A stretch of 64,000 nt of DNA, taken from NCBI GenBank assembly GCA_045596365.1, contig JAZOCE010000024.1, forward strand, positions 62,001 to 126,000, in the 5' to 3' direction. Position 1 is the first letter of the stretch; each line of letters opens with the position of its first letter. This DNA is from RGIG4079 sp045596365 (GTDB taxonomy: Bacteria > Bacteroidota > Bacteroidia > Bacteroidales > Muribaculaceae). Of the stretch, positions 51,704 through 60,482 are shown piece by piece. Made by a program: the position numbers and the translations under genes. A model generated the notes under the pieces. The model did no database searches. It was not told the DNA's origin and worked only from the letters and a program-made list of their open reading frames with translations.

Positions 51704-52935
51704 TTGAAATAAATCGCTTCACACTACCCAATGGGTTGCGTGTTGTACACAACTACGATAGTGCCACTGCAATGGTGGCACTTAATGTCTTATATAATGT
51801 AGGTGCAAAAGATGAAGATCCTCAAATGACAGGATTGGCTCATCTGTTTGAGCATTTGATGTTTGGTGGCTCTGTAAACATTCCCGAATTTGATACAGCA
51901 ATCGAACGCGCTGGAGGATGGAATAACGCATGGACCAACAATGACTTCACAAATTTCTATGATGTAGTCCCTGCCCACAATGCAGAAACAGCCTTTTGGC
52001 TTGAAAGTGACCGCATGTTAGCCCTTGCATTCAACGAAAAACCTCTTGAAGTACAACGGCATGTTGTCATAGAAGAGTTCAAAGAAGTGTGCCTAAACAA
52101 GCCCTATGGCGATATGGGACACCAATTACGCTCCCTAATTTACACCAAACATCCCTATCGTTTCCCAACAATAGGTAAAGAGATCAACCACATCGAGAAA
52201 GTAACACTTCAAGATGTTAAGAATTTCTTTTACAGCCACTACGCCCCAAACAATGCCATTATAGCTGTGTCGGGACACATCAGCATAGAGGAAACAAAAC
52301 GCCTTGTCGAAAAATGGTTTAGCGATATACCCTCTCGCTCAATAGCTCCCCGCAACTACCCTTCTGAACCAGAGCAAACTGAAGGACGAAAGAAAATCAT
52401 ATCAGGGAGAGTACCACAAACCGCAATTGTAAAAGCATTCAGAATGCCGGGCTACTATTCCCCTGACTATATCCCTTGCGACATTATTACCGACTTGCTC
52501 GCATCGGGACGCTCATCACGATTTTATCGCAATCTGCTAATGGGCACCGACCTATTTACAGAAATTGACGCATCTATATGCGGTAGCGACGAGCCGGGAC
52601 ACCTCATCCTTAATGCCAGACTGGCAAAAAATGATTCCGAGTCCATAAAACGTGCTGAAGAATTGATGCTCTCCGAAGCACTATCTATAACTAATGGATC
52701 TTTGACTGAATATGAGTTAACACGAACAATCAATCGATATGAATCAAACTTCACTTTCGGCTCAATCAATTTTTTAGCTAAAGCGCAAGCATTGGCAATG
52801 AGCGAGATGCACAACGAAGATATTAATAACATTGTTCCCCGATACAGAGAAATAACAACTGATAAAATCATCAGTGTTGCACAAGAGATTTTCAATTCCC
52901 AGAATTGTTCAACCCTCATTTATTGCCCTGAGTAA
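51700..52935 (+). CDS. M16 family zinc peptidase
   Basis: The 411-aa product is a single-chain M16 (pitrilysin/insulinase-like) protein: HLFEH (His48 to His52) is the inverse zinc motif HxxEH, with the third ligand Glu expected in the VVIEEFKEVCLNKPYG region. The length of about 410 is that of the M16B subfamily, with N-terminal catalytic and C-terminal noncatalytic domains. No signal peptide is seen. Short-peptide degradation or processing is the known family role. The ATG overlaps the stop of the cyclophilin gene, so the two are coupled; the trio may act in envelope protein turnover (inference). Confidence 0.92.
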   Translation: MIEINRFTLPNGLRVVHNYDSATAMVALNVLYNVGAKDEDPQMTGLAHLFEHLMFGGSVNIPEFDTAIERAGGWNNAWTNNDFTNFYDVVPAHNAETAFWLESDRMLALAFNEKPLEVQRHVVIEEFKEVCLNKPYGDMGHQLRSLIYTKHPYRFPTIGKEINHIEKVTLQDVKNFFYSHYAPNNAIIAVSGHISIEETKRLVEKWFSDIPSRSIAPRNYPSEPEQTEGRKKIISGRVPQTAIVKAFRMPGYYSPDYIPCDIITDLLASGRSSRFYRNLLMGTDLFTEIDASICGSDEPGHLILNARLAKNDSESIKRAEELMLSEALSITNGSLTEYELTRTINRYESNFTFGSINFLAKAQALAMSEMHNEDINNIVPRYREITTDKIISVAQEIFNSQNCSTLIYCPE

Positions 52936-53010
52936 AACTTAAAATCATTCATTAATTACTCAAAAACCGCATTTTAGCATTAAAATTTACATTAATATCA
53001 TTTTTTTTAT

Positions 53011-53018
53011 TAAATTTG
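53011..53018 (+). promoter_or_regulatory. Putative -7 element for the DUF349 gene
   Basis: TAAATTTG, 71 bases before the ATG at 53090, matches TAnnTTTG. The long leader contains a 5-bp hairpin ACGGT-N6-ACCGT (53040-53055). Confidence 0.4.
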
Positions 53019-53089
53019 AAATCTATTAAATAACATGATACGGTAAAATTACCGTGAAGGCACATTATGTAACTTAAAAACTTTTTATT

Positions 53090-54913
53090 ATGGAATTGCG
53101 TGAACAGTCCTTAAATCCTGAAATCAAAGGAAAGGACCAAACCTTGAACGAAGGACAAACAGAAGTCCTAAATGTGAATCAAACAGAAGAAACAACAGCC
53201 GAAGCCGCTGAAAAACTTTCAAAAGAGCAGATTGTTGAACTTGCCACAGAATTATCGGCAAAACCGGCAATAGAAATCTCTCGCGACGAAATCACTAAAA
53301 TCAAGCAGCAATTCTATTCAATACGCAAAGCCGAATTAGAAGTTGAAAAAGCGGAATTCCTTGAAAAAGGGAATGAAGAAGCTGCATTTGCCCCCAAAAC
53401 AGATGAACTTGAAGAAAAATTTAAAGAAATTCTTAACGAAATAAAGGAGAAAAAAGCAGCTTTGCTTGCCGAACAAGAAGCAACTCGCCAAGCAAACTAT
53501 GATCGCAAATCAGCAATAATAACTGAGATCATTGAAATGGCAGCTGATACCGATAATGTCAATCGTCTTTTCCCAAAATTCAAAGAATTACAACAAGAAT
53601 TTAAATCAATAGGAGAAGTTCCTCCCACCGTAATGAGCGAATTATGGAAAAGCTATCAAGACGCCGTTGAACGTTATTATGACCAATTAAAAATCAACAA
53701 AGACCTTCGCGATTATGATTTCAAGAAAAACCTTGATATCAAACAACTATTGTGTGCCGAAGCCGAAAAACTTGCTGAAGAAACCGATGTCATCATTGCA
53801 TTTAAACGATTGCAAGATCTTCATGAAAAATGGCGTGAAACAGGACCTGTAGCAAAAGAAATTCGCGAAGATATATGGGTACGCTTCAAAGATGCCTCCG
53901 CTATCATCAATAAAAAATACCAAGCATTCTTTGAAGAAAGAAAATCTCGCGAGCAAGAAAATGAAACAGCAAAAACCGCAATATGCGAACGTGTTGAAGC
54001 CCTTGATTTCGAGTCGCTCAAGAGCTATGCGGCATGGGATGAAATGACTAAGACCATTATTGCAGCACAAGAGGATTGGAAGAAACTCGGCTTTGCATCA
54101 AAGAAAATGAACAATGTATTGTTTGCCCGCTTCCGCGAAACATGCGATAAATTCTTTGCAATGAAAGCCGACTATTTCAAACGCATGAAAGACGACTTCA
54201 GCAGCAACCTCGAAAAGAAAATTGCCCTTTGTGAACGCGCTGAAGCACTAAAAGACAGCACTGATTGGAAGAAAACATCCGATGAACTTGTTGCACTTCA
54301 AAAAGAATGGAAGACTATAGGTGCTGTTGCAAAGAAACACAGCGATGCCATCTGGAAACGTTTCCTTTCAGCTTGCGATTATTTCTTTGAACAAAAAAAG
54401 AAAAATTCTTCAAGCACCAAAAATGTGGAACACGCTAATCTCAACGCGAAAAACGAGATTATCGCAACCCTTCAAAACATCGCTCACGATGCAGACAAAG
54501 AAGATGTAAAAAAACAAGTCAAAGAATTAACAACCAAATGGCAACAAATAGGACATGTGCCATTTAAAGAAAAAGACAAAGTTTATGAAGCTTACCGCAA
54601 AGCTCTAAACGACCTTTATGACCGCTTTGACCTAAAAGAAACAAAAGCTAACTTCGCCAACTTTGAAAATGCCATCAACGAAATGGGTGGCGACGAAAAC
54701 AAACTATACCGCGAACGTGAACGCTTGCTCCGCAACTATGAGCAAAAGCGCAATGAACTCCACACCTATGAAAACAATCTTGGATTCTTTAACTCAAAAT
54801 CTAAGTCAGGAGATTCTATGCTTCGCGAAATGGAACGCAAAATACAACGCATAAAAGAAGACTTAGCAACCATCGAAAAGAAAATCGGTGTTATCGACAG
54901 CAAACTAAATTAA
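53090..54913 (+). CDS. DUF349 repeat coiled-coil protein
   Basis: The 607-aa product has an N-terminal charged region (about 1-150) and five DUF349 repeats, each with a W-x2-G/T-type core such as EFKSIGEVP, KWRETGPVA, DWKKLGFAS, EWKTIGAVA and KWQQIGHVP, spaced about 70-75 residues, ending in a C-terminal coiled coil. The protein is strongly charged (Lys/Glu), predicted helical, and has no signal peptide. DUF349 proteins occur across Bacteroidetes and some proteobacteria; their function is unknown. It follows a 154-base spacer with its own -7 element and precedes the sugar transferase. Confidence 0.9.
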   Translation: MELREQSLNPEIKGKDQTLNEGQTEVLNVNQTEETTAEAAEKLSKEQIVELATELSAKPAIEISRDEITKIKQQFYSIRKAELEVEKAEFLEKGNEEAAFAPKTDELEEKFKEILNEIKEKKAALLAEQEATRQANYDRKSAIITEIIEMAADTDNVNRLFPKFKELQQEFKSIGEVPPTVMSELWKSYQDAVERYYDQLKINKDLRDYDFKKNLDIKQLLCAEAEKLAEETDVIIAFKRLQDLHEKWRETGPVAKEIREDIWVRFKDASAIINKKYQAFFEERKSREQENETAKTAICERVEALDFESLKSYAAWDEMTKTIIAAQEDWKKLGFASKKMNNVLFARFRETCDKFFAMKADYFKRMKDDFSSNLEKKIALCERAEALKDSTDWKKTSDELVALQKEWKTIGAVAKKHSDAIWKRFLSACDYFFEQKKKNSSSTKNVEHANLNAKNEIIATLQNIAHDADKEDVKKQVKELTTKWQQIGHVPFKEKDKVYEAYRKALNDLYDRFDLKETKANFANFENAINEMGGDENKLYRERERLLRNYEQKRNELHTYENNLGFFNSKSKSGDSMLREMERKIQRIKEDLATIEKKIGVIDSKLN

Positions 54914-54930
54914 GCAAACTTATGTCTTTT

Positions 54931-54968
54931 GCCAAACGATGGGATGGATTAACATTCCATCGTTTGGC
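54931..54968. repeat. 16-bp hairpin without a T-run
   Basis: GCCAAACGATGG (54931-54942) and CCATCGTTTGGC (54957-54968) pair, extended by GATG/CATT, with a 6-base loop, between the DUF349 gene and the sugar transferase. The lack of a U-run makes factor-independent termination doubtful. Confidence 0.6.
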
Positions 54969-54991
54969 ATGATAAGAAATAATACACACTT

Positions 54992-56377
54992 ATGACTACT
55001 AACCACAGAGGTCGATATGGGCGCTATTTAAATTCAATATTAATTTTAACCGATTTTATCGTAATTAATATTGTTTTTATTGCAACTTGTCTTATTTCCC
55101 CCGACATAATACAAGAACATGCCCGTGTAACCTTATTTCTTCTTAATATTTCGTATATTCCCATTGCTATTTGGGGATTAAACGTCCATACTAAAAGGTC
55201 ATTACACTTAGATCTTATTTTATTACAATCATTCAAAGTTGTAGGAATTCATGCACTATCCTACCTATCGTTACTTTATTTCTTAAAAATAGCCCATATT
55301 CCCACTAAATCATTTCTCATCTTATATGGATTGATGTTTGTCGCACTGCCTTTATGGTGGACTATTTCAAGACAAATTCTGAAATATTTCCGTAGCAAAG
55401 GAAGAAACTATATTAAAGCCATTATTATAGGGAGCAATGAGACAGCTCAACGCCTATATGATGAAATGCTTTCTGATGCAGGATATGGATACCGCGTGGG
55501 AGGTTTCTTTGATGACTCTTGTCCGGAAAATCTAAAAGATAAATATCTTGGAACAATAGATGATCTAGAAGAATATCTCAAACGCGAAAAAGTTGATGAG
55601 ATTTACTACACATTATCGGGAGAAAACAACAAAGCTATACGTTCGGTTATAAAGATTGCCGATAACAACGTAATTCAATTCTATTACGTTCCACAGTTAA
55701 GCAAATACCTCAGTCGCGGATTTGAGTTATACAACATGGGCTCTGTACCGGTATTAACTCTACGTCGCAACCCACTTTCAAAGCACATTAATCGTTTCAT
55801 TAAACGAGCATTTGACATTATATTCTCTTCAGTCGTATTACTATTCTCCCCCATTATATTTATCCCGGTTGCCATTGCCATTAAGATTTCATCACCGGGA
55901 CCGGTATTTTTCAAGCAACTACGCACCGGATATCGTGGTCGCGATTTCCACTGCTGGAAATTCCGCACAATGCGTGTGAATGCCGAGAGTGACAAACTTC
56001 AAGCGAAAAAGGATGATCCACGAAAAACAAGAATCGGGAATTTCCTACGCAAGACAAGCATTGATGAACTACCTCAATTTATCAATGTCTTTTTAGGTGA
56101 CATGTCGGTCGTTGGACCTCGTCCTCACATGTTAAAGCACACTCAAGATTATAGCCAGTTGATTGACAAATATATGGTAAGGCACCTCATCAAACCGGGT
56201 ATTACCGGATGGGCTCAAGCCAATGGCTGGAGAGGACAAACCGAGGAAATATGGCAAATGGAAAAACGCGTCGAATATGACGTGTGGTATATTGAGCATT
56301 GGACTTTTTTGCTTGACATTAAGATTATCATTCGCACAGTATTAAATGCTATACATGGAGAAAAAAACGCGTTCTGA
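54992..56377 (+). CDS. Undecaprenyl-phosphate glucose phosphotransferase (WcaJ-like)
   Basis: The 461-aa product has four N-terminal membrane helices (about residues 12-112), a CoA-binding-like/NAD(P)-fold domain (about 120-240, AIIIGSNETAQRLYDEML), and the C-terminal bacterial sugar-transferase domain with FKRAFDIIFSSVV-like start, the CWKFRTMRVNAESD motif and KPGITGWAQANGWRGQT. It transfers hexose-1-phosphate to undecaprenyl phosphate, starting a capsule or exopolysaccharide unit at the inner membrane. The sugar (glucose or galactose) is not determined. No capsule genes stand next to it. The stop codon lies inside the terminator stem. Confidence 0.92.
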   Translation: MTTNHRGRYGRYLNSILILTDFIVINIVFIATCLISPDIIQEHARVTLFLLNISYIPIAIWGLNVHTKRSLHLDLILLQSFKVVGIHALSYLSLLYFLKIAHIPTKSFLILYGLMFVALPLWWTISRQILKYFRSKGRNYIKAIIIGSNETAQRLYDEMLSDAGYGYRVGGFFDDSCPENLKDKYLGTIDDLEEYLKREKVDEIYYTLSGENNKAIRSVIKIADNNVIQFYYVPQLSKYLSRGFELYNMGSVPVLTLRRNPLSKHINRFIKRAFDIIFSSVVLLFSPIIFIPVAIAIKISSPGPVFFKQLRTGYRGRDFHCWKFRTMRVNAESDKLQAKKDDPRKTRIGNFLRKTSIDELPQFINVFLGDMSVVGPRPHMLKHTQDYSQLIDKYMVRHLIKPGITGWAQANGWRGQTEEIWQMEKRVEYDVWYIEHWTFLLDIKIIIRTVLNAIHGEKNAF

Positions 56378-56400
56378 TTAAGAACGCGTTTCCATTTTTT
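56366..56400 (+). terminator. Rho-independent terminator overlapping the sugar-transferase stop codon
   Basis: AACGCGTTCT (56366-56375), loop GATTA, AGAACGCGTT (56381-56390), then TCCA and T6 (56395-56400). The TGA stop (56375-56377) falls at the top of the first arm. Confidence 0.85.
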
Positions 56401-56417
56401 AATATTTATCCTGCATA

Positions 56418-57458
56418 TTATATTGTTACCTCACCACAAAGTGAACATTTAAGATAACGCCTAACCTCTGATGTTGACAACCCAAGTCCAAAAAGATACA
56501 TCATCTTGGTTATTGCCGCTTCACTTGTTATATCATGCCCGGAAATTACGCCTGTCGATGCAAGTTGATTGCCCGACATGTAGCGACGGTCATGCACTCC
56601 ACCATTTACGCATTGAGTTACATTTAATATCACTATACCTTGATTAATAGCATCTTTGATTGCTTCTGTAAACCACACCTCAGTAGGAGCATTACCGGCA
56701 CCATAAGTCTTCAATACAATACCTTTCACTCCGGGAGTCGATAATTGATGACGCAATATACACTCAGTTATTCCCGGATTAAGGTCTATAATCATTACTG
56801 CCTGATCCATTCCATACTGAACATTCAACGGACGCTTAGCCTGTACTCGCCATAAAGCCTCTTCATTGAAATGAATACCTAAACCTATCTTCGCCAACGA
56901 AGGGTAATTATTACTCTTAAAAGCGTTGAAATTATCGGCACTCATCTTTGTTGAGCGATTTCCTCGCCATAGATAATCTTCAAACAAGATAGCAACCTCT
57001 CTCACCATAGGCTCACCATTGATATCAGTGGCGGCGGCTATTTGCAACGCGGTAATGAGGTTTTCTTCACCATCGGTCCTCACCTCGCCTATAGGCAATT
57101 GTGAGCCTGTGATAATTACCGGTTTATGAAGATTTTCAAGCATGAATGACAATGCCGATGCTGTATAAGACATAGTGTCTGTACCATGCAAGACAACAAA
57201 CCCATCAAACTTATCATAATTCTCATCAATGTGTCGAGCAATCTCCACCCAATGACGAGGACTCATATCCGATGAATCGATAGGAGGATTAAATTGGATG
57301 TTATCTATCTCATAATCCAATTTTTTGACTTTCGGAACATTATCTATCAGATGCGTGAAATCAAATGGTTGCAGAGAATGTGTTTCGGGATTTTCAATCA
57401 TCCCGATGGTCCCTCCTGTGTAAATTATCAGAATACGCGGTTTGTGGTTGTTTTGCAT
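56418..57458 (-). CDS. ansA: Type I L-asparaginase
   Basis: The 346-aa product has the two conserved threonine motifs: YTGGTIGMI near the N-terminus and HGTDTMSYTASAL (catalytic Thr-Asp). The lack of a signal peptide and the length fit the cytoplasmic type I family. It hydrolyses asparagine to aspartate and ammonia. It lies 30 bases downstream of metG, so the two may be co-transcribed. The last 20 residues include a Cys pair (CSLCGEV) near the C-terminus. Confidence 0.93.
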   Translation of the reverse strand: MQNNHKPRILIIYTGGTIGMIENPETHSLQPFDFTHLIDNVPKVKKLDYEIDNIQFNPPIDSSDMSPRHWVEIARHIDENYDKFDGFVVLHGTDTMSYTASALSFMLENLHKPVIITGSQLPIGEVRTDGEENLITALQIAAATDINGEPMVREVAILFEDYLWRGNRSTKMSADNFNAFKSNNYPSLAKIGLGIHFNEEALWRVQAKRPLNVQYGMDQAVMIIDLNPGITECILRHQLSTPGVKGIVLKTYGAGNAPTEVWFTEAIKDAINQGIVILNVTQCVNGGVHDRRYMSGNQLASTGVISGHDITSEAAITKMMYLFGLGLSTSEVRRYLKCSLCGEVTI

Positions 57459-57488
57459 ATTTATTTTATCGTGAGCGATTATAAACCG

Positions 57489-59531
57489 TTACTTGACTTG
57501 CGCACCGGGAACAACCGGAGCTGTCGGACCTATTACAACGAGAGAGCTGTCGGCATTTTCTGCCGAGAGAATCATACCTTGCGATACTACACCCTTCAAT
57601 TTGCGAGGAGCAAGATTAGCAATAAAGCAAACTTGCTTACCAATCAAATCTTCAGGCTGGTAATATTTAGCAATACCTGAAACGATAGTACGAGTACCCA
57701 TACCATCATCAATTAAGAATTGCAATAATTTATCGGCTTTAGGGACTTTTTTGCACTCCAATACTGTACCAACACGCAAATCGGCTTTCATAAATGTATC
57801 AAAATCAACATCCTCTTGTTGTGGAGCTGCTTTGAAATTCTTAACCTTGTTTTCCTCTTTGATGCGTTCCAAGCGTTGAATTTGAGCATCGATAGCCTCA
57901 TCTTCAATCTTTTCAAACAACAATTCTGCAGGAGCGATAGTATCACCGGCGTTAAGAATATCTGAGGCACCGAGTTTTGACCAATTTGCAGAACTCATAC
58001 CAAGCAAGTCGCGTAATTTTTCAGCCATAAACGGCAAGAATGGCTCAAATGCAATAGCAATGTTGGCACATATTTGCAATGCGACATTCATAATTGTTGC
58101 CACACGTTCCATGTCGGTCTTAGCCAACTTCCATGGCTCTGTCTCTTGCAAATAGCGATTACCTAAACGAGCAATCTCCATCGCATCTTTCAATGCTTCG
58201 CGGAAGTGGAATGTATCAAGATTTGCACTCAAAGAATCCTTAGATGCTACGATATCAGCAAACAATTGTTTGTCAACATCAGTATATTCGCCGGCAGCAG
58301 GAACTTTGCCTTCAAAATATTTGTGAGTCAAAACAATAGCACGATTAACAAAGTTACCAAGCACAGCAACGAGCTCATTGTTGTTGCGAGCTTGGAAATC
58401 ACGCCATGTAAAGTCATTATCCTTTGTTTCAGGAGCATTAGCTGTCAACACATAGCGCAACACATCTTGTTTTCCGGGGAAATCTATAAGATACTCATGC
58501 AACCACACCGCCCAATTGCGAGAAGTTGAAATCTTATCACCTTCAAGATTCAAGAACTCATTAGCTGGCACATTGTCAGGCAATTGGAAATTATCGCCGT
58601 AAGCCATCATCATCGCTGGGAACACGATACAGTGGAACACGATATTATCTTTTCCAATAAAGTTTATGATGCGAGTTTCTGGATCTTTCCAGTATGTTTG
58701 CCATGTATTAGGGAGCAACTCTTTAGTGTTTGAGATGTATCCGATGGGAGCATCAAACCACACATACAGCACCTTCCCTTCAGCACCATCAACTGGAACA
58801 GGCACACCCCATTTCAAGTCGCGGCTCACCGCACGAGGTTGCAACCCGAGGTCAATCCATGATTTACATTGACCATATACATTTGACTTCCACTCTTTGT
58901 GTCCGTCCAAAATCCACTTGCTCAAAGCAGGCTCCCACTTATCGAGAGGCAAGAACCAGTGTTTAGTCTCTTTCAACACAATGGGGCTATCGGTCAACGT
59001 AGAGCGAGGATTAATCAAATCAGTAGCGTTCAATGATGTTCCGCAAGCCTCACATTGGTCCCCATAGGCACGTTCATTGCCACAATGAGGACAAGTACCC
59101 ATCACATAGCGGTCAGCAAGGAATTCGCCTGCAGTTTCGTCGTAAGGTTGCATAGATGTTTTTTCTACAAACTCACCTTTATCATAAAGATGGCGGAAAA
59201 ACTCGCTTGCTGTCTCATGATGAATATCTGATGTTGTGCGTGAATATATATCAAAAGAAATGCCCAATCCTGCCATTGACTCCTTGATGATTGAGTGATA
59301 ACGGTCAACAATATCTTGAGGAGTTACACCCTCAGCACGAGCTTTTATAGTAATGGGCACACCATGTTCATCACTACCGCCTATCATTATCACATCCTCA
59401 CCCTTAAGACGCATATAGCGAGCATAGATATCAGCGGGAACATAAACACCTGCTAAGTGTCCGATGTGAACAGGGCCATTAGCATATGGCAATGCAGTAG
59501 TAATCAACGTGCGTTTAAATTTCTTTTCCAT
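57489..59531 (-). CDS. metG: Methionyl-tRNA synthetase
   Basis: I chose the ATG at 59531 (680 aa, MEKKFKRTLITTALPYANG); the longer frame begins with a TTG codon. The catalytic domain has PYANGPVHIGHLAG (HIGH motif), the zinc-binding CPHCGNERAYGDQCEACG and the KISTS loop DKISTSRNW (KMSKS equivalent). The C-terminus (about 570-680) is a tRNA-binding domain with TRTIVSGIAKYY. This layout is MetRS with a fused C-terminal EMAP-like dimerisation domain. It charges tRNA-Met. A promoter with TTG and TATCTTTG lies just upstream; ansA follows. Confidence 0.97.
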   Translation of the reverse strand: MEKKFKRTLITTALPYANGPVHIGHLAGVYVPADIYARYMRLKGEDVIMIGGSDEHGVPITIKARAEGVTPQDIVDRYHSIIKESMAGLGISFDIYSRTTSDIHHETASEFFRHLYDKGEFVEKTSMQPYDETAGEFLADRYVMGTCPHCGNERAYGDQCEACGTSLNATDLINPRSTLTDSPIVLKETKHWFLPLDKWEPALSKWILDGHKEWKSNVYGQCKSWIDLGLQPRAVSRDLKWGVPVPVDGAEGKVLYVWFDAPIGYISNTKELLPNTWQTYWKDPETRIINFIGKDNIVFHCIVFPAMMMAYGDNFQLPDNVPANEFLNLEGDKISTSRNWAVWLHEYLIDFPGKQDVLRYVLTANAPETKDNDFTWRDFQARNNNELVAVLGNFVNRAIVLTHKYFEGKVPAAGEYTDVDKQLFADIVASKDSLSANLDTFHFREALKDAMEIARLGNRYLQETEPWKLAKTDMERVATIMNVALQICANIAIAFEPFLPFMAEKLRDLLGMSSANWSKLGASDILNAGDTIAPAELLFEKIEDEAIDAQIQRLERIKEENKVKNFKAAPQQEDVDFDTFMKADLRVGTVLECKKVPKADKLLQFLIDDGMGTRTIVSGIAKYYQPEDLIGKQVCFIANLAPRKLKGVVSQGMILSAENADSSLVVIGPTAPVVPGAQVK

Positions 59532-59560
59532 CTTAATCTTCAATTTTTATTTTCTAATTG

Positions 59561-59591
59561 CAAAGATACAACAAAAGAGGAATGTAACCAA
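59561..59591 (-). promoter_or_regulatory. Promoter of the metG-ansA transcript
   Basis: On the minus strand TTG (59589-59591), 20 bases, TATCTTTG (59561-59568), matching the -33/-7 consensus, 29 bases before the metG ATG. Confidence 0.65.
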
Positions 59592-59615
59592 TTGTTTTAG
59601 GCATCATTGCAAAAT

Positions 59616-59644
59616 AAAAGCATGCCCTCTCCAGGCATGCTTTT
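59616..59644. terminator. Terminator after lpxA
   Basis: AAAAGCATGCC (59616-59626), 7-base loop, GGCATGCTTTT (59634-59644) is a perfect 11-bp stem with T-rich flanks on both strands. It closes the RND-OMF-lpxA transcript before metG starts. Confidence 0.85.
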
Positions 59645-59675
59645 CGAGAAAAGTTAGTTTGTTATGCTTGTTGTG

Positions 59676-60461
59676 TTACATTAGTTCTTGGGGGATTGCA
59701 ACTATTTTGAGGTCACAATTGCGAATAAAATCAGTAATTGATTTACGAATTGGAGTATCAGGTACATCTGCTTCGATGCGACGAAGTGCATTAAACACCG
59801 ATGTTCCACATTGATAGACATGGCGATAAGCCTTTGCAATATCATCAATTTGGTCTTCTGAAAATCCTTCTTTACGCATTATTACAGCATTTATTCCATA
59901 ATAGCTTGCCGGATTATGAGCTATGATAACATATGGTGGAACATTATTTCCAAGTCGGCATCCGCCTTTAATCAATGCCCAATCACCAATTTTGCACTTC
60001 TCATGCAACATTGAATTTGACGACATAATAACACATTCGCCAATCTCTGTATCTCCGGCTATTTTTACACCATTACCTATCACACATTTACCCTTAACAT
60101 TGCAATCATGTCCAATGTGAGTTTCTGCCATGATAAATATATCATTACCAATGTGTGTAGCTTGACCTTCGCGAATACTGCGATTGATGATCACCTGCTC
60201 ACGAATTACATTATTGTCTCCAATAAGGCAATATGTTTCCTCGCCTTTCCAACGAAAATCTTGAGGGTCAGCACCTATTATTGAACCTTGATAAATCTTA
60301 TTGTTTTTGCCCATGCGTGTACCATGAATTATGCTTGTATAAGACATAATTTCACAGCCATCGCCTATTTCTACATTTTCATCAATGTAGGCAAAAGGGT
60401 GAATTGTAACGTTTTGGCCGATTTTTGCCGACGGATTAACGTATGCTAATGGACTAATCAT
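59676..60461 (-). CDS. lpxA: UDP-N-acetylglucosamine acyltransferase
   Basis: The 261-aa product is a left-handed parallel beta-helix: hexapeptide repeats from ISPLAYVNPSAKIGQNVTIH through the middle, and the C-terminal helical domain with GFSEDQIDDIAKAYRHVY. LpxA transfers a 3-hydroxyacyl chain from ACP to UDP-GlcNAc, the first step of lipid A synthesis. In many Bacteroidetes it lies beside lpxC/fabZ; here it instead follows an RND efflux outer-membrane factor by 21 bases on the same strand, with a terminator after it. Confidence 0.97.
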   Translation of the reverse strand: MISPLAYVNPSAKIGQNVTIHPFAYIDENVEIGDGCEIMSYTSIIHGTRMGKNNKIYQGSIIGADPQDFRWKGEETYCLIGDNNVIREQVIINRSIREGQATHIGNDIFIMAETHIGHDCNVKGKCVIGNGVKIAGDTEIGECVIMSSNSMLHEKCKIGDWALIKGGCRLGNNVPPYVIIAHNPASYYGINAVIMRKEGFSEDQIDDIAKAYRHVYQCGTSVFNALRRIEADVPDTPIRKSITDFIRNCDLKIVAIPQELM

Positions 60462-60482
60462 GGTTATATCGATTTAAATAAA

